From: Neurospora crassa OR74A
Lineage: Eukaryota > Ascomycota > Sordariomycetes > Sordariales > Sordariaceae
DNA length: 64,000 bases
Assembly (NCBI RefSeq): GCF_000182925.2
Contig: NC_026502.1
Span: 806,001 to 870,000 of the forward strand
Direction of reading: 5' to 3'
Positions 34,101 through 44,398 of the stretch are shown here, one piece after another; position 1 is the stretch's first letter, and each line of letters opens with the position of its first letter. Below the pieces are notes generated by a model that saw nothing but the letters and a program-made list of their open reading frames with translations, searched no databases and had not been told where the DNA came from. The position numbers and the translations under genes are program-made.

Positions 34101-34595
34101 GGGTCCAATGCCGGCAGTCATCGGAATTTGACTATGCCAGGCACTTTCCCCAGAAGTCGTGGAGGGGATTCATCAGCTACCACTGACAAGTTTGCGACGC
34201 CACTCAGCTCTCCCTCTCTCAACGATGCTTCTTTTCACTCCTTTCCGCGGTCATACTCGCCAGAGTCCAGTCGTCAGTCGTCTATCCCCATTTCGAACAA
34301 AGCGGTTGTGCCAGAAATCAAAATTACCGACCTGAGTTCGGTCAAGAGTGATACAACATTGGTGCTGAGAACACATCAGGTCAGATTTTCGGATGAAAAT
34401 GGCCAGTGTCAGAGTGATTCGGCCACTTCTGGCTCCTCAAAGTACAATACCTGGAGTGGTCCGAACGATTCGCAGACTATCGATGATGCAAACGAGTCAG
34501 ACGATAGTGATCAAGTGTTTCCCACAAACAACAAGCGTGGATCTCATCTGGAGAACTCGCTTTCAATCCAGGAGATAGCCGCCGGCAACGTGTAG
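31144..34595 (+). CDS. Large Ser/Pro-rich disordered protein
   Basis: Not recognised. Two exons, 31144-32770 and 32821-34595, joined by a 50-bp intron (GTGAGT to ATTACAG), give 1133 residues. The ATG at 31144 yields MTGFCCCG, a Cys cluster that could be palmitoylated (inference). The rest is mostly low-complexity S/P/T sequence with basophilic phosphorylation-like sites (IRRHLSQDSLPKKKSR near 130). Two short helical islands stand out: EEIQRRAELKRLMHKR near 155-185, and LEALGREIRRLKRLVSNE near 940. There are no transmembrane segments or enzyme motifs. It resembles the large phospho-scaffold proteins common in Sordariales. Confidence 0.8.
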
Positions 34596-35276
34596 AAAAG
34601 GGGGAAGAAGTGAACCATCACTGGTTTTCAATGAGCAATCATATTTTTATTTTTGTTGTTTCGTGCCTTCTTAGCTTCATCCCTTGATGGATTTTCAAGT
34701 GTTAGGTATTGTGCGGAGTAGAGAATCAACGTGCATTTCCAGTGTTTGGTGGTTCTGCAAAAGTTGAAAGGCCTGATAACCACGCCAAAAGAGTGTGATT
34801 ATAACCAGGCGGAACTGGGCATCATTGTCTTTGCGTTACTGGCCATCACGTGTGGTGTGGGAAACAAGTAATGACAAGCTTTCTCTGATGTAACGACTTA
34901 CAGCAGCTGTGTTAGTAAAACCAGAGGTAGTATTTAAGCGATTATCATCAGCCGAAAGGCCATCCTCTACATCAAGGATTTCTTTCATTCCATATTGAAC
35001 ACCAGTGACATTTGTCCATCAAGTGTAAATAACCAAGCATTTTTCTCGCCATGATGCTCGTTTGTTTCTTCTTTACCTACACTTAAATCACTCAAGTTGT
35101 CGTAGTATCTTCCTTCGCGGAAGTAGGACGAATACCTCTAGGTAGGTGGCCCGCGTTTGAACACTACTAACCGGTGCTAAACACTTTTATTTTCCTATTT
35201 TTCTATTCAATTTATTTCCTTGGTTAGTATATATCTTTCTTCGTTATCGTACCATAACATCTGCGAATCCAATCAT
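34596..35276. other. Intergenic, convergent 3' regions
   Basis: A/T-rich space between the two convergent genes. An ACCTCTAGGTAGGT motif lies at 35134-35147. No gene is seen. Confidence 0.4.
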
Positions 35277-38078
35277 TCATTCATCTTTCTTCCTTTCGTT
35301 TCCTTCCCGACTTCCAATAACAAGCCCGTCTCCATTCAACTTCCCCCCTCCATCATCATCGCTATCATCATCGTCATGAGGTGTACCAGTGATCCGAGGC
35401 GGTGGAGGACTAACCGCCACGGTAGCTGACGAGCCACCACTTCTTGAACCTGAACCAGGCGGAGGAGGGTCATGGTCGTGACTGAATGAGGACTCGCCCA
35501 CCTCATCAGCTCCTTCGTAGTCCGGGCACTCAAAGACATGATTCACCACATCGCCAGTCCCCCTCCTACCATCACCCGCCTGAATGCATCTTCGTTCACT
35601 GTGGCTTGAGTAGTTGCTGCCACTTGAAGAACTCTTCCTCCCCTCCATCTCCATCTCCATCTCCTTCCCTTTGTCCATCTCCATCATTCCCTTTTCCACA
35701 TCCTTCTTCATCCCTTGCTGCTCCTCCTCCGCAATGTCCACCATAGCTCCTCCTCCTCCCAGCACCCTCCCCGCCTCCCCCCTCGTCTCCGTCCTCGCCA
35801 TACCTTCTCCATAAGCCGAGAATCGCAAGCCAGCAGCAGCAGCAACAGCAGCAGACGACGACGCCGGCGGTGGCACACCACTCATCCTAATCGTCATCAT
35901 GATTCCCGTCCTCCTTCTCTTCTGCTCCTCAATCTTCCTCTCCATCTCCTCCCTCCGTTCCCTCAACAACAAACAAAACTTGGAACTCCTTCTAATCTTC
36001 TCCCCCTGCCACAGGAAAATAAACGGCATCATCGTCATCAACAGACTCAATCCACCCAACAACGAACATGCGCCCGCAATGCCCAAGCGATGGAACATGG
36101 GCGCCGTCGCCAGCGGTAAGAGCGTCGCTAACAACGACCGCGAGCACGAAGCCGCCGCATTCGCTGACGCGGCAAAGATCTCGTACGCGTCTGTCAAGTA
36201 GTTCAGCAGCGCCTGAAACACGCACATGAAGCCCATGCCGAAGGGGATCCCGCTTAGCATGGGGATCCAGAAGGGGACTGAAAAACGGGAAGTGAAGCCC
36301 AGCCAGAAGAGACTGACGACGAACATGGGGCCGCCGAGGCAAGCGAGTGGCAAGCGACGGTATTCTTCCTGGCGAGTCCAGGGGGCGTTGCGGTGCCGGG
36401 CGCGGGTGAGTATGGAGTCCCATGCCATGAAGATCGGGAGGGCAATCAAGCAGCCGACGCCGATGGCGAGGTACGTGAGCCCGCATTGGCCGGGGGTGAG
36501 GCCGTACAGGTCGATGAAGATGAAGGGGTAGGCTTCAAAGGTCATGTAGAAGATGGCGTAGCAGAGGGAGATGTAAGCGCAGCTGGTGGAGACGATGGGT
36601 TCCATGAGGATCATGCGGATGGGCCGGGTGAGGACGATGGTGGTGAGTTCGGACAGGGAGTGTTGGGTGTCTTCGAGTTCGCGGGGGGCGACGACGTGGG
36701 CGTTGGGGTTGGTGAGTCGTAGGTGCTGGGCGCGACGGAGGAGGAGGATGGGGCCGTAGGTTTCGGGCAACAAAAAGAAGAGAGGGAGGAGGGTCAGGCC
36801 GGCGTACATGAGGCCGATCCAGAAGGCCCAGCGCCAGCCGATGGTGGTGGCCGCGTAGCCGGAGATGATGGGGGCGATGAGAGGGCCGAAGACTGTAGTC
36901 TGTGAGGGGAGGGGGGTGGTCAGTGGTTGTGTGGATGGGAAAGGGGCAAGGGAAAACTGACAGCCATAAAAATCCCCATGCTTCTCCCACGCTGCCTCGG
37001 TTCATTGTAAATATCCGCAATAATCCCCGGCACCAGCGCAATAGGCGCACTTGCAAAGATGCCCGAAAACAGTCTGAAGATGATAAAGGAAATCCAATGA
37101 GGAGCCAATGCACACGCCAACGTAAACAAAGTAAACATGGCAAACGTCCCGATACTCAATCTCCTGCGCCCATACTGCTCGCTTAGCGGCGCCCACAAGA
37201 TCGGACCCATCACATAGCCTAAATCCGTCAGTCTTTGCGAGAAATAACTAAAATACTGCAAGGCCTCACCGATCAGGTAGATGGAAATGGGCAGGACCGT
37301 CTCCTGCTCCGACTCGATCTTCCACTCCTCCACAATAAAGGGGATGGCGTTGCTGGGCAGGGCGCTGCCCATGGACGAGTTGAGGATCAACATGACGGCC
37401 GTCAGCAAGATGGCGGCTTTCCTGCCGGAGGACCAGTTGTACGGGTTTTCTGGGTCGTTTTCTTCCCAGGAGATGATGGTGTCCTCACCGTCATCGATGA
37501 AGCCGAAACTGGTTATGCTGCTGGCTCGGGGCAGGAGTTGGGATGGGATCCCCCGTGGCTCAACAGTGGTTGGCTTTTCGTGGAACGAGGATGAAGAACT
37601 GGCATGTCCACTGATGGGGATGGTTGCCGGGTCTGAAAAGCTGACTCTGGGAGCTGTTGGATCGGTTAGCAGAAGCGGCCATGTAACTTGGAGAAGCATA
37701 TGTGCGCTCACCACTAGTACTGTCCCGTGTTGACAGAGAAGGTAAAGACTCTCCGACGAGTGTATTGAACTCGCCGAAGCGAAAGGGTTGTTCAAGATTC
37801 ACTGACTCATACGAGTATGAAGACTCGCTCCCACGGTGCCTCTCGTCGTCTCCCGAGTTGTGAGTTACGAGATAGAACTTCCTCGGCTCCGGAGACTTCT
37901 TGTTACGGAGGGACTCCTTGTCTTTGCTGGGCTGTAGTGTGCCATCCGTATTTTTGGGTCGTTGCACAAAATCAGAGTCAGCTCGATCTCCATATCTTGA
38001 TATGCCCTGTTCTGCCTCGGTGGGTTGGGATTGCCGATGATCATCATCACCGGGGCTCTCTTCGAGATTGTGTGACAT
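35277..38078 (-). CDS. MFS transporter, DHA1/polyamine-drug type
   Basis: A plasma-membrane proton antiporter of the DHA1 class (Tpo1-like). Three exons, 38078-37712, 37653-36962 and 36899-35277, give 893 residues. A hydrophilic N-terminal region of about 190 residues precedes the conserved DPENPYNWS entry motif, then twelve helices; motif A is seen as GPILWAPLSEQYGRRR, and GWRWAFWIGLMYA marks helices 5-6. After the last helix (MMPFIFLWQGEKIRR) comes an unusual 190-residue tail, rich in E/K/M, S and D with a poly-D stretch. Most relatives end soon after helix 12. Substrate is not readable from sequence. Confidence 0.9.
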
Positions 38079-39809
38079 GGTGCGAAAGTATGGAGGTCAT
38101 CAGACCACTCAATGGAGCGGAGAGGTCGATGGTTCTTTGAAGGTCAGGTCGTTTACACAATAATCAAGACGAACACAAGAAGAGTCATTTCCAAAACTTG
38201 ACAGCGGGCGAGCGATGGAGAAAAAGAGGTGATATAGAGTTGCCATCTTGTTCAGATACCATTACAGCAGAGTCACGAAACGAGAATCGAAGCATGTGTC
38301 TCGCCCATGATAATCGTCATGAAGAAAGAATATGTCATGCATGCTTGAACAGATATAGTGTATGCATGACGGGAAGGGGATTTGATCACGGAAGTGATGA
38401 TATCCGAGGATGAGCAGGGTAACAGTTAGTAAACTAACAAGCCACAAGTCAATCACATCATTAATCCATCCGGCCAAGTGATATTTCGTTGAGCAAAGCA
38501 CCCTCATCTCGAAACGATGAAAGTCCCCCAATCAAGCTTCAGCGACTAATTTGTTGGAAGACAGGTGTCCCAGCTGGATGGGCAAGGATAGAGGGATTGC
38601 TGACGTTGCCAACATGGTGGTAGCCTGCGGCGCAAGAGGAGTTGAGCTGGGCATGTGAAAAGGATAAGGTCTTCAGGGACAACAAAGGGGATGGTCTCGA
38701 CGTGGACATGACGTTCGTGCTGTACAATCCCTGATTTATCCCAACGGCCGAGGGATTGTCGACAGACGGGGAAGGGTGACGGAGTCAACTCGGTCAGCAC
38801 ATGGAGCTCGATGGGGCCTGCGGAGATGAAGCATAGCCGTGGGTGTGGCTGTTTCCAACTGGTTGGATCCGGGGTATCGTCACTTGCACGTCGAGGGCCA
38901 ATATCTATATATATGTCTGTTCGCCACGGTCTGCAGCCTCAGGCCTTTTTCCCAGATCGACTTCAGGAAACTCTGTCATGGACATCAAGAAAAAAAACTC
39001 ATTCGAAAGTCGGCAGCATTTTGGCTCGAGCTGTACTGATCAACGGGAACAGTGGTCAGCATTCCATGGGCCGGCCCTGCCAGTGAACGCAGGTTAGAGA
39101 CTGGCGATTCTGAGGTCGTGTCCTGGACTAAGGCAAGCCGTCCGCGGCGACAATTTCGTTCGATAGAGTGAGTAAGGTGATTAGGACGAGGATCGGGTGA
39201 TTGGCACATCTTAAATCGCTGAAGCGACGGCAAGGCGTCAAGTCCGTTCCTGCTTGAAGCACATCTCAGCGCATGGGACATGCGATTCTCGCATCTCCAA
39301 TTATCCAAATAGTAGCAAATGCATATTCCGGCATTGATGGTCAAGATAAGAAGTCTACGAGGCCCCAGGTTGACATCAGTTATATTACCTGCTTCAGTCA
39401 GTACGGTAAGGGCGCCGGGACCGAGTTGCTGTATTGACTTGGAGAAAGGCTTACAATGTGTTTTTGGTTCCCACTGACAGCCAGCCGTTGACAGTGGAAT
39501 ATGGTGATAGGGCCGAGGCCCGGCAGCGAGCGGCTTGCAGTACAGGCGCTGCGAGCTGCAGATATGCTTCATTGGGCATTTGACCTGCCGGCGAGTCTGG
39601 CCTCTCTACCTGAGGGACTTTGAGTGACATAACATGCACGTTATATCCAGTAATTTGCCCAAGAGTCTGATCATGTTGTTGACGTGGTTTAAGTTGGTAG
39701 CGACTGCTCAGCCCTGGTCGATGGAACTGTTGCCAGTGTTGTACACGGAAGCATTATTCACACTCATCGAAAGGGATGTAAGCCGGCGAAATGGGTTGCG
39801 GGCATGGCT
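38079..39809. other. Intergenic
   Basis: 1.7 kb between the start of the MFS gene and the 3' end of the prefoldin gene, hence mostly MFS promoter. TATATCTATATATATG lies at about 38900. A 195-codon minus frame (38985-39572) lacks protein character and support. Confidence 0.4.
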
Positions 39810-40340
39810 TCATGTCTCGAGGTTGATTGTCTTTCCAAATCTTGCGTACAATTCCACCTTGAGCCCCGTCATCTCCTTGCGGATGGTTTCAAGCTTGTCA
39901 TCGAGGGCTTCGATCTCCTTGATGAGTTTTGCAGCCGCGATGCCGAGCATCTCCTTGGCTTGTTCGAGGGGAATGTGGAAGAAGGAATCGCCAATCTTGT
40001 ACCTGTTGTCGGGTCTCAGTATGTGTCTGGCTACGTGTCGTGCTGACGGTTGCAACTTACTGGACAAGCTCGTCCTCGTCCTCGACAAGCTCCAGTTCGG
40101 TTTCCAAGTCGTCGAGTTCCTCCTTCTCCTTGTTTTTGTTCTTGAGCTCCTCTTCGAGGGCGAGTTCGCGCTGGTGCAATCGGCTGAACCTGTTGATCTT
40201 GTCCTGGTCCTCGCGACGGACCTCGATCTCGTCGCCGGCCGCCTCCTCGTCCTCTTTACTCAACTGTTTTGAGGGGTGGTTAGCGACGAGCGCGAGAGAG
40301 CAGATGTTATGGACCAAGGACTTACCATGCGACGGTTCAT
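39810..40340 (-). CDS. Prefoldin subunit 4
   Basis: Beta-type subunit of the hexameric prefoldin co-chaperone that hands actin and tubulin to the CCT chaperonin. Three exons, 40340-40326 (only 15 nt, MNRRM), 40263-40061 and 40002-39810, give 136 residues. The family pattern is clear: EDQDKINRFSRLHQRE begins the first coiled-coil helix, a beta-hairpin follows with YKIGDSFFHIPLEQAKEML, and the second helix ends with a short C-terminus (KTINLET). The tiny first exon is supported by its GTAAGT donor and the continuous frame. Confidence 0.92.
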
Positions 40341-40546
40341 TTTGCCGGTGGAGTTGGTTGGTGATGTTTGATAGCGGTACAGTACATAGATAGAGTCGTT
40401 GGGTGGTGACGACTGACGACCTAGGGAGCGACCGAAGCGACGTCGAAGCTCCCGTCTGACCCCACCTGGAATCCATCAGGGGCACAGCGACGGGAGCTGT
40501 TCATCGACGCCAGGGGGGGGGGGGGGGGGTACTACCCAGGTACATA
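40341..40546. other. Intergenic with a G run
   Basis: Upstream of prefoldin-4. A 17-base G run lies at 40513-40529. Confidence 0.5.
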
Positions 40547-40911
40547 CAGTCAGTACCCTAGTACGAGCAACACCAAAAATCCGGCCACAAGTATTGCTCA
40601 AACAGGGGGGATTGCTGGTGCTGGGGTAGGGTGCACGGGCCATACTACCAAAACCTGCACTTCTAGGAAAGCCTTGGCGCCCAGACCTCCCCATCCCCTA
40701 ATGTAAAAAGTGTGTAAATAGCGGGTATAAAGTAGTATCAAGGCTATAATTGGGTGAGAAGTACCCTTACTTTAGAGCAAATTACTAAATAGACTATTAC
40801 TGTATACTCGTTTGCTCTTACACATATAAAAAAGAGAGTTTTGGCCCATACTGTTGCAAATACAGGGGGGGTTGCTCATATACAAGGTTGCTCTTACAAG
40901 GGTTTTCACTG
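40547..40911. mobile_element. TA-flanked MITE relic (Tc1/mariner-pogo like)
   Basis: A 365-bp A/T-rich segment starting CAGTCAGTACCCTAGTACGA and ending, read from the other strand, CAGTGAAAACCCTTGTAAGA. About 22 of the first 26 terminal positions match between the ends, giving imperfect terminal inverted repeats with CAGT termini. TA dinucleotides flank both ends (40545-40546 and 40912-40913), as expected of the Tc1/mariner superfamily. A subterminal block (ACAGGGGGGATTGCT and ACAGGGGGGGTTGCT) occurs near both ends in direct orientation. No transposase is coded. The A/T bias suggests an old, mutated copy. Confidence 0.65.
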
Positions 40912-41150
40912 TACTTCATGGTGGGGTTGGGGCTCTGCTACCCGATTGGTCACAACGTCTGTGTTAGTGCTAAGTCCTCTGCGCAACGCCAAAACATCAA
41001 AACAACACATCTATCTGCCCTGATAGTGACCATCAACATCAACCTCGGGCACGGTTGGCCTATTCACAGCAGCAAAGGACATGGTATCGGGGATATCCTA
41101 GGTCTTGTCACGATATTCAATCAACTGCAAGAAGAAGTCTGGGCGGAAAT

Positions 41151-41595
41151 ATGCCCGGCCAAAAAGCATACCCGCGGGCAACGGTCAAGAAGATTGTCAA
41201 GGCCCACGCTAACTGCAATGTTAGCAAAAATGTCGATGTCATGGTAAGCGAAGATAACAATAAAAATGCCACTATTCCCAAAATCCAACGCGTCGCACTA
41301 ACATCGTGTTTGTCGCAGATCTATCTCGATTATGTTTTGTTCATGCAAACGTAGGAACCACTTCCTCACACCTTCTGAAACGGTATCACGCTAACACACA
41401 CTCTGACAGCCTCATGAAGGAGGCTACCATCGAAGCCAAGCAAGGGGGTGAACGGGGCATCACAGGTCGGAGTGTCAAGAAAGTCACTGCGGTCAGTTTT
41501 CTTCTTCCCCACAACCACGCCCCCCCCTTTTTTTTTGACCCCCTTTTGTTGACATTTTGCTGCAATAGGACACTCTTGCCAAGTTCAAGGGTTGA
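41151..41595 (+). CDS. CENP-W-like histone-fold kinetochore protein
   Basis: Inner-kinetochore histone-fold protein that pairs with CENP-T (fungal Wip1/Cnn1 pair). Four small exons, 41151-41243, 41319-41350, 41410-41491 and 41569-41595, give 77 residues, close to other CENP-W proteins. The protein starts MPGQKAYPRATVKKIVKAH and continues NVSKNVDVM, IYLDYVLFMQTLMKEA, TIEAKQGGERGITGRSVKK, then VTADTLAKFKG at the end, the classic CENP-W pattern of helix alpha-1, long alpha-2 and the GERGI loop. No exon exceeds 93 nt, so simple frame scans miss it. It lies 240 bp downstream of the MITE relic, divergent from prefoldin-4. Confidence 0.9.
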
Positions 41596-42623
41596 GGAAT
41601 TCCAACACTGCGCCTAGACAACACACGGGCTGGTTACCCCCACCGTCAAAGGGATCCCGTTGGAGGTGAAGCAAACGGGAGCATGGTTTCGACGACCTAT
41701 CAGTTTTCAATAGGGTACAAGTGCATACATGGACTTGTACACGTCCTCATTCGTGGATGTAGGTAGTGACAACAGTTGGCTCATACATGACAAGTTGAAT
41801 CGAGTGCGGGGGAAGACATCTCGACATCCATCGTACATAATGGTAAAATCAAAATTCATGGTCATGTCCAAGAATTCTGCCGTACTATACTGCATGGACC
41901 GCCGTTGCCTGTGATGGAGCTGTGATTCTTGGTCTTTCTTCAGGCTTCTGTGCCTGTCCCTCCCGCGTCTGTGGGCTCCAGTCGACGGGAAGCCGCCGAG
42001 CTGCGGCCAACCCCAGACGGAACCCGATGGTAGCCTCAGCTGCCTGTAGGTACCTCTAGAGGTAGGTAGGTAGCTTCAGGAGGCCCGTTGTGACTCCTCC
42101 GCCCAGCCGTCGGACGCCCGCCAAAACCTTCCAATGGAAGGTATCAGCAACTGCCCGGCTCTGACTTCGTTGTAGGTGGTGCCCGCCTGGGCGGGAATCG
42201 CTGTCTCCACTCCTTCTCCTGGCTGCCCGCCCGCCCGCGGACGGAGAGAGCTCCAAAAAGGTCGAACGTCAGCAGCTGAGCTGTCCCGCCGCCCGCCGCC
42301 TTCCCGTCCCGCCCACCCACCCACCCACTCCCACCCTTCCTTCCGCCAAACAACAAAACAAACCCTCCACCACACCTTCTTTCGCAAACAACTCAACAAG
42401 CTCTTCTACCGCTATTCTCCTTTTTCTGCCTCACTCTCCATAATCAACACTGCTGCTAGCCACCCCTCTTCGCATCAGCAGTCAAGCAACGCAACTGAAC
42501 CCCGCAAAGGAGCATCATAGGTAGCCCGACATATCGTTGGAGCCTTGTCCCCAAGCAACTGAATTACCCACCGCGCAACCACCACAAGCTTGACAAACCA
42601 CCCCATCCACCACAACACTACAC
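41596..42623. promoter_or_regulatory. Upstream region of the YAG7-like gene
   Basis: No gene. A palindromic GTAGGTACCTCTAGAGGTAG motif with further TAGG repeats lies at 42046-42073. From 42290 the strand is C-rich, then a long C/A-rich leader runs to the ATG at 42624. Confidence 0.45.
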
Positions 42624-44275
42624 ATGATGACTGCCGCCGCCGTCCAGAACCCTCCGGTCGCGACCGAGTCCAAGTCGGCCAAGAAGAAAAAGGCCAAGCA
42701 GGGCACCGAGTCCCCCGCCCTCGCTACCTCTTCGACCCCAGACAAGCCCGCTTCTCTCGCTGCTGGCAACGAGCCGTCTCAGGAGGGCGACTCGTCCAAC
42801 CCCCATATTCGTGAGATCCAAAAGTCCGTTCTTTACCCAAGTCTAGCCGCCATCGTCGTCATTCCATCCCATCACCTTCTACTAGCTGCTGACACTTGTC
42901 TCTTCTCTCTTGTATAGGGCTATCCGCAATGTGTCCAAGAAGATTGTAGGTTTCTATACTCGCACTGACATGCCACGCCATTGCGCTAGAGACTGACTTT
43001 ATGTTCCTCAATCTAGACCAATGCTTCCAAGATCGACCACCTGGTAGCTGAGCACGGCAACAAGTCTCTTGATGAGCTGGTGTCTCTCAAGATCATCAAT
43101 GCCGACCAAAAGGCCGCATACCTCAAGAAGCCCGCCCTGCAGGCCCAGCTTTTCCAGCTTGACGAGCAGATTGCTCTCCTCAGGAAGCTTGATGCTGAGC
43201 ACAAGATCCGCCTGGCCGAGCAGGAGAAGGCCCTCGCCGACAAGTTTGCCCAGGAAAAGGCCGACCTTGTTGCCGAGCTCGAGAAGAAGGCCGAGGCCGA
43301 TGCCGACAAGAAGCTCCACGATAGCTTGCTCCACCTCTCTCAGTTCCTCCGCCTCGCAGCTGCCCGTCGCGCTGAGGATGCCGACAGCACTGCCGACGAG
43401 AATATGGCTCTCGAAGGTGTCCTGCTCCACATCTACTCGGGCGACGAGAATGCTGTCAAGAACATGCTGAAGCTCGTCCAGGGTGCCGAGGAGCAGACTC
43501 GCAGCACTACTGGTGAGCTGCTCAAGACTACCTGTAAGCACCCCTCCACTAGCACATGTAGCCCGCCTTCCATATATACTAACCTCACTCCGTCTTTGCA
43601 GTTGCCCAGGTTAAGCAGGTCGCTATTGCCTATGCGGCTCCCTTCTCCCAGCCCGCCGCTGAGGAGCCCGTTGCCCAGACCACCGAGACCGAGACCGAGG
43701 CCCCCGCCGAAACCAAGCCCGCTGAGACCGAGGCTGTCGAGTCCAAGCAGGAACCCCAGACCGATCTTACTGTTGCCAACGCTGGCCTTACCGAAATCGA
43801 CGATGGTTCCGCTGTTGCTTTGACCAACGGAAACACCCAAGAGCAGCCTGCTACTGGCGGTGCCCCCGCCCAGACCGATGCCGGCGACAGCACTGCCAAC
43901 CCTGCTGCCGAGAGCGGCTGGGATGCTTCTGGCTCGGCTGCTGCCTCTACCGACATGACGGGCTCTCAGGAGTGGGTCGAGGTCCAGCGCGATCCCGCTG
44001 AGACCGAGAAGGGCCTTGAGGCTACCCCTGCCGCGCCTTCCAACACCCAGTCGTGGGCTGACGATCATCCCGAGACTGCCGGTGCCCCTACTGGTGCTGA
44101 TGACGGCTTCCAGTCCGTCCAGGGCAAGCGTGGTCCTCAGCAGCAAGGCTACCGCGGCCGTGGTGGCTACCGTGGACGTGGCGATGGACGTGGCCGTGGC
44201 CGTGGCCGTGGCGGTCCTCGTGGTGGTCGTGGAGGCCCTCGTCCTCCTCGCGCCGGTGGTGACGAGCAGCACTAG
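42624..44275 (+). CDS. YAG7-like protein with RGG tail
   Basis: Four exons, 42624-42823, 42918-42945 (28 nt), 43017-43533 and 43602-44275, give 472 residues. A basic N-terminus (SAKKKKAKQG) precedes a helical domain (residues 65-255) whose pattern EIQKAIRNVSKKITNASKI then LDELVSLKIINADQKAAYLK and a long charged coiled coil fit the fungal YAG7/ribosome-associated family. The second half is A/T/E-rich and disordered, ending in an RGG box (about 435-465), typical of RNA binding. The stop TAG at 44273 is followed in frame by 40 further sense codons (separate entry). RNA or ribosome association is inferred. Confidence 0.8.
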
Positions 44276-44398
44276 GAGTCTGGACGTCCCGAGCCTGTCG
44301 CGATGGAGTCTGGCTGGCCTGTTGAAACTGATTGGTCTGCCAAATCCGGTTGGCCTGCGGAATCTGGCTGGCCTGCTGAATCTGGCTGGCCTGTTTGA
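44276..44398 (+). repeat. In-frame extension with ESGWPA hexapeptide repeat behind the stop
   Basis: Directly after the TAG of the YAG7-like gene, the same frame stays open for 40 codons to a TGA at 44396-44398. The reading contains ESGRPEPVAM then degenerate ESGWPV, KSGWPA, ESGWPA and ESGWPV units encoded by an 18-bp tandem repeat (about 44307-44395). The upstream protein itself holds a related ESGWDASG segment. Either the repeat was once part of the protein and a stop arose, or it is reached by stop-codon readthrough or by alternative splicing. A non-coding minisatellite is the null explanation. Confidence 0.6.

Noticed and set aside
38985-39572. 195-codon minus-strand frame upstream of the MFS gene
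   Set aside because: Composition is not protein-like, no motif, no introns; likely chance.
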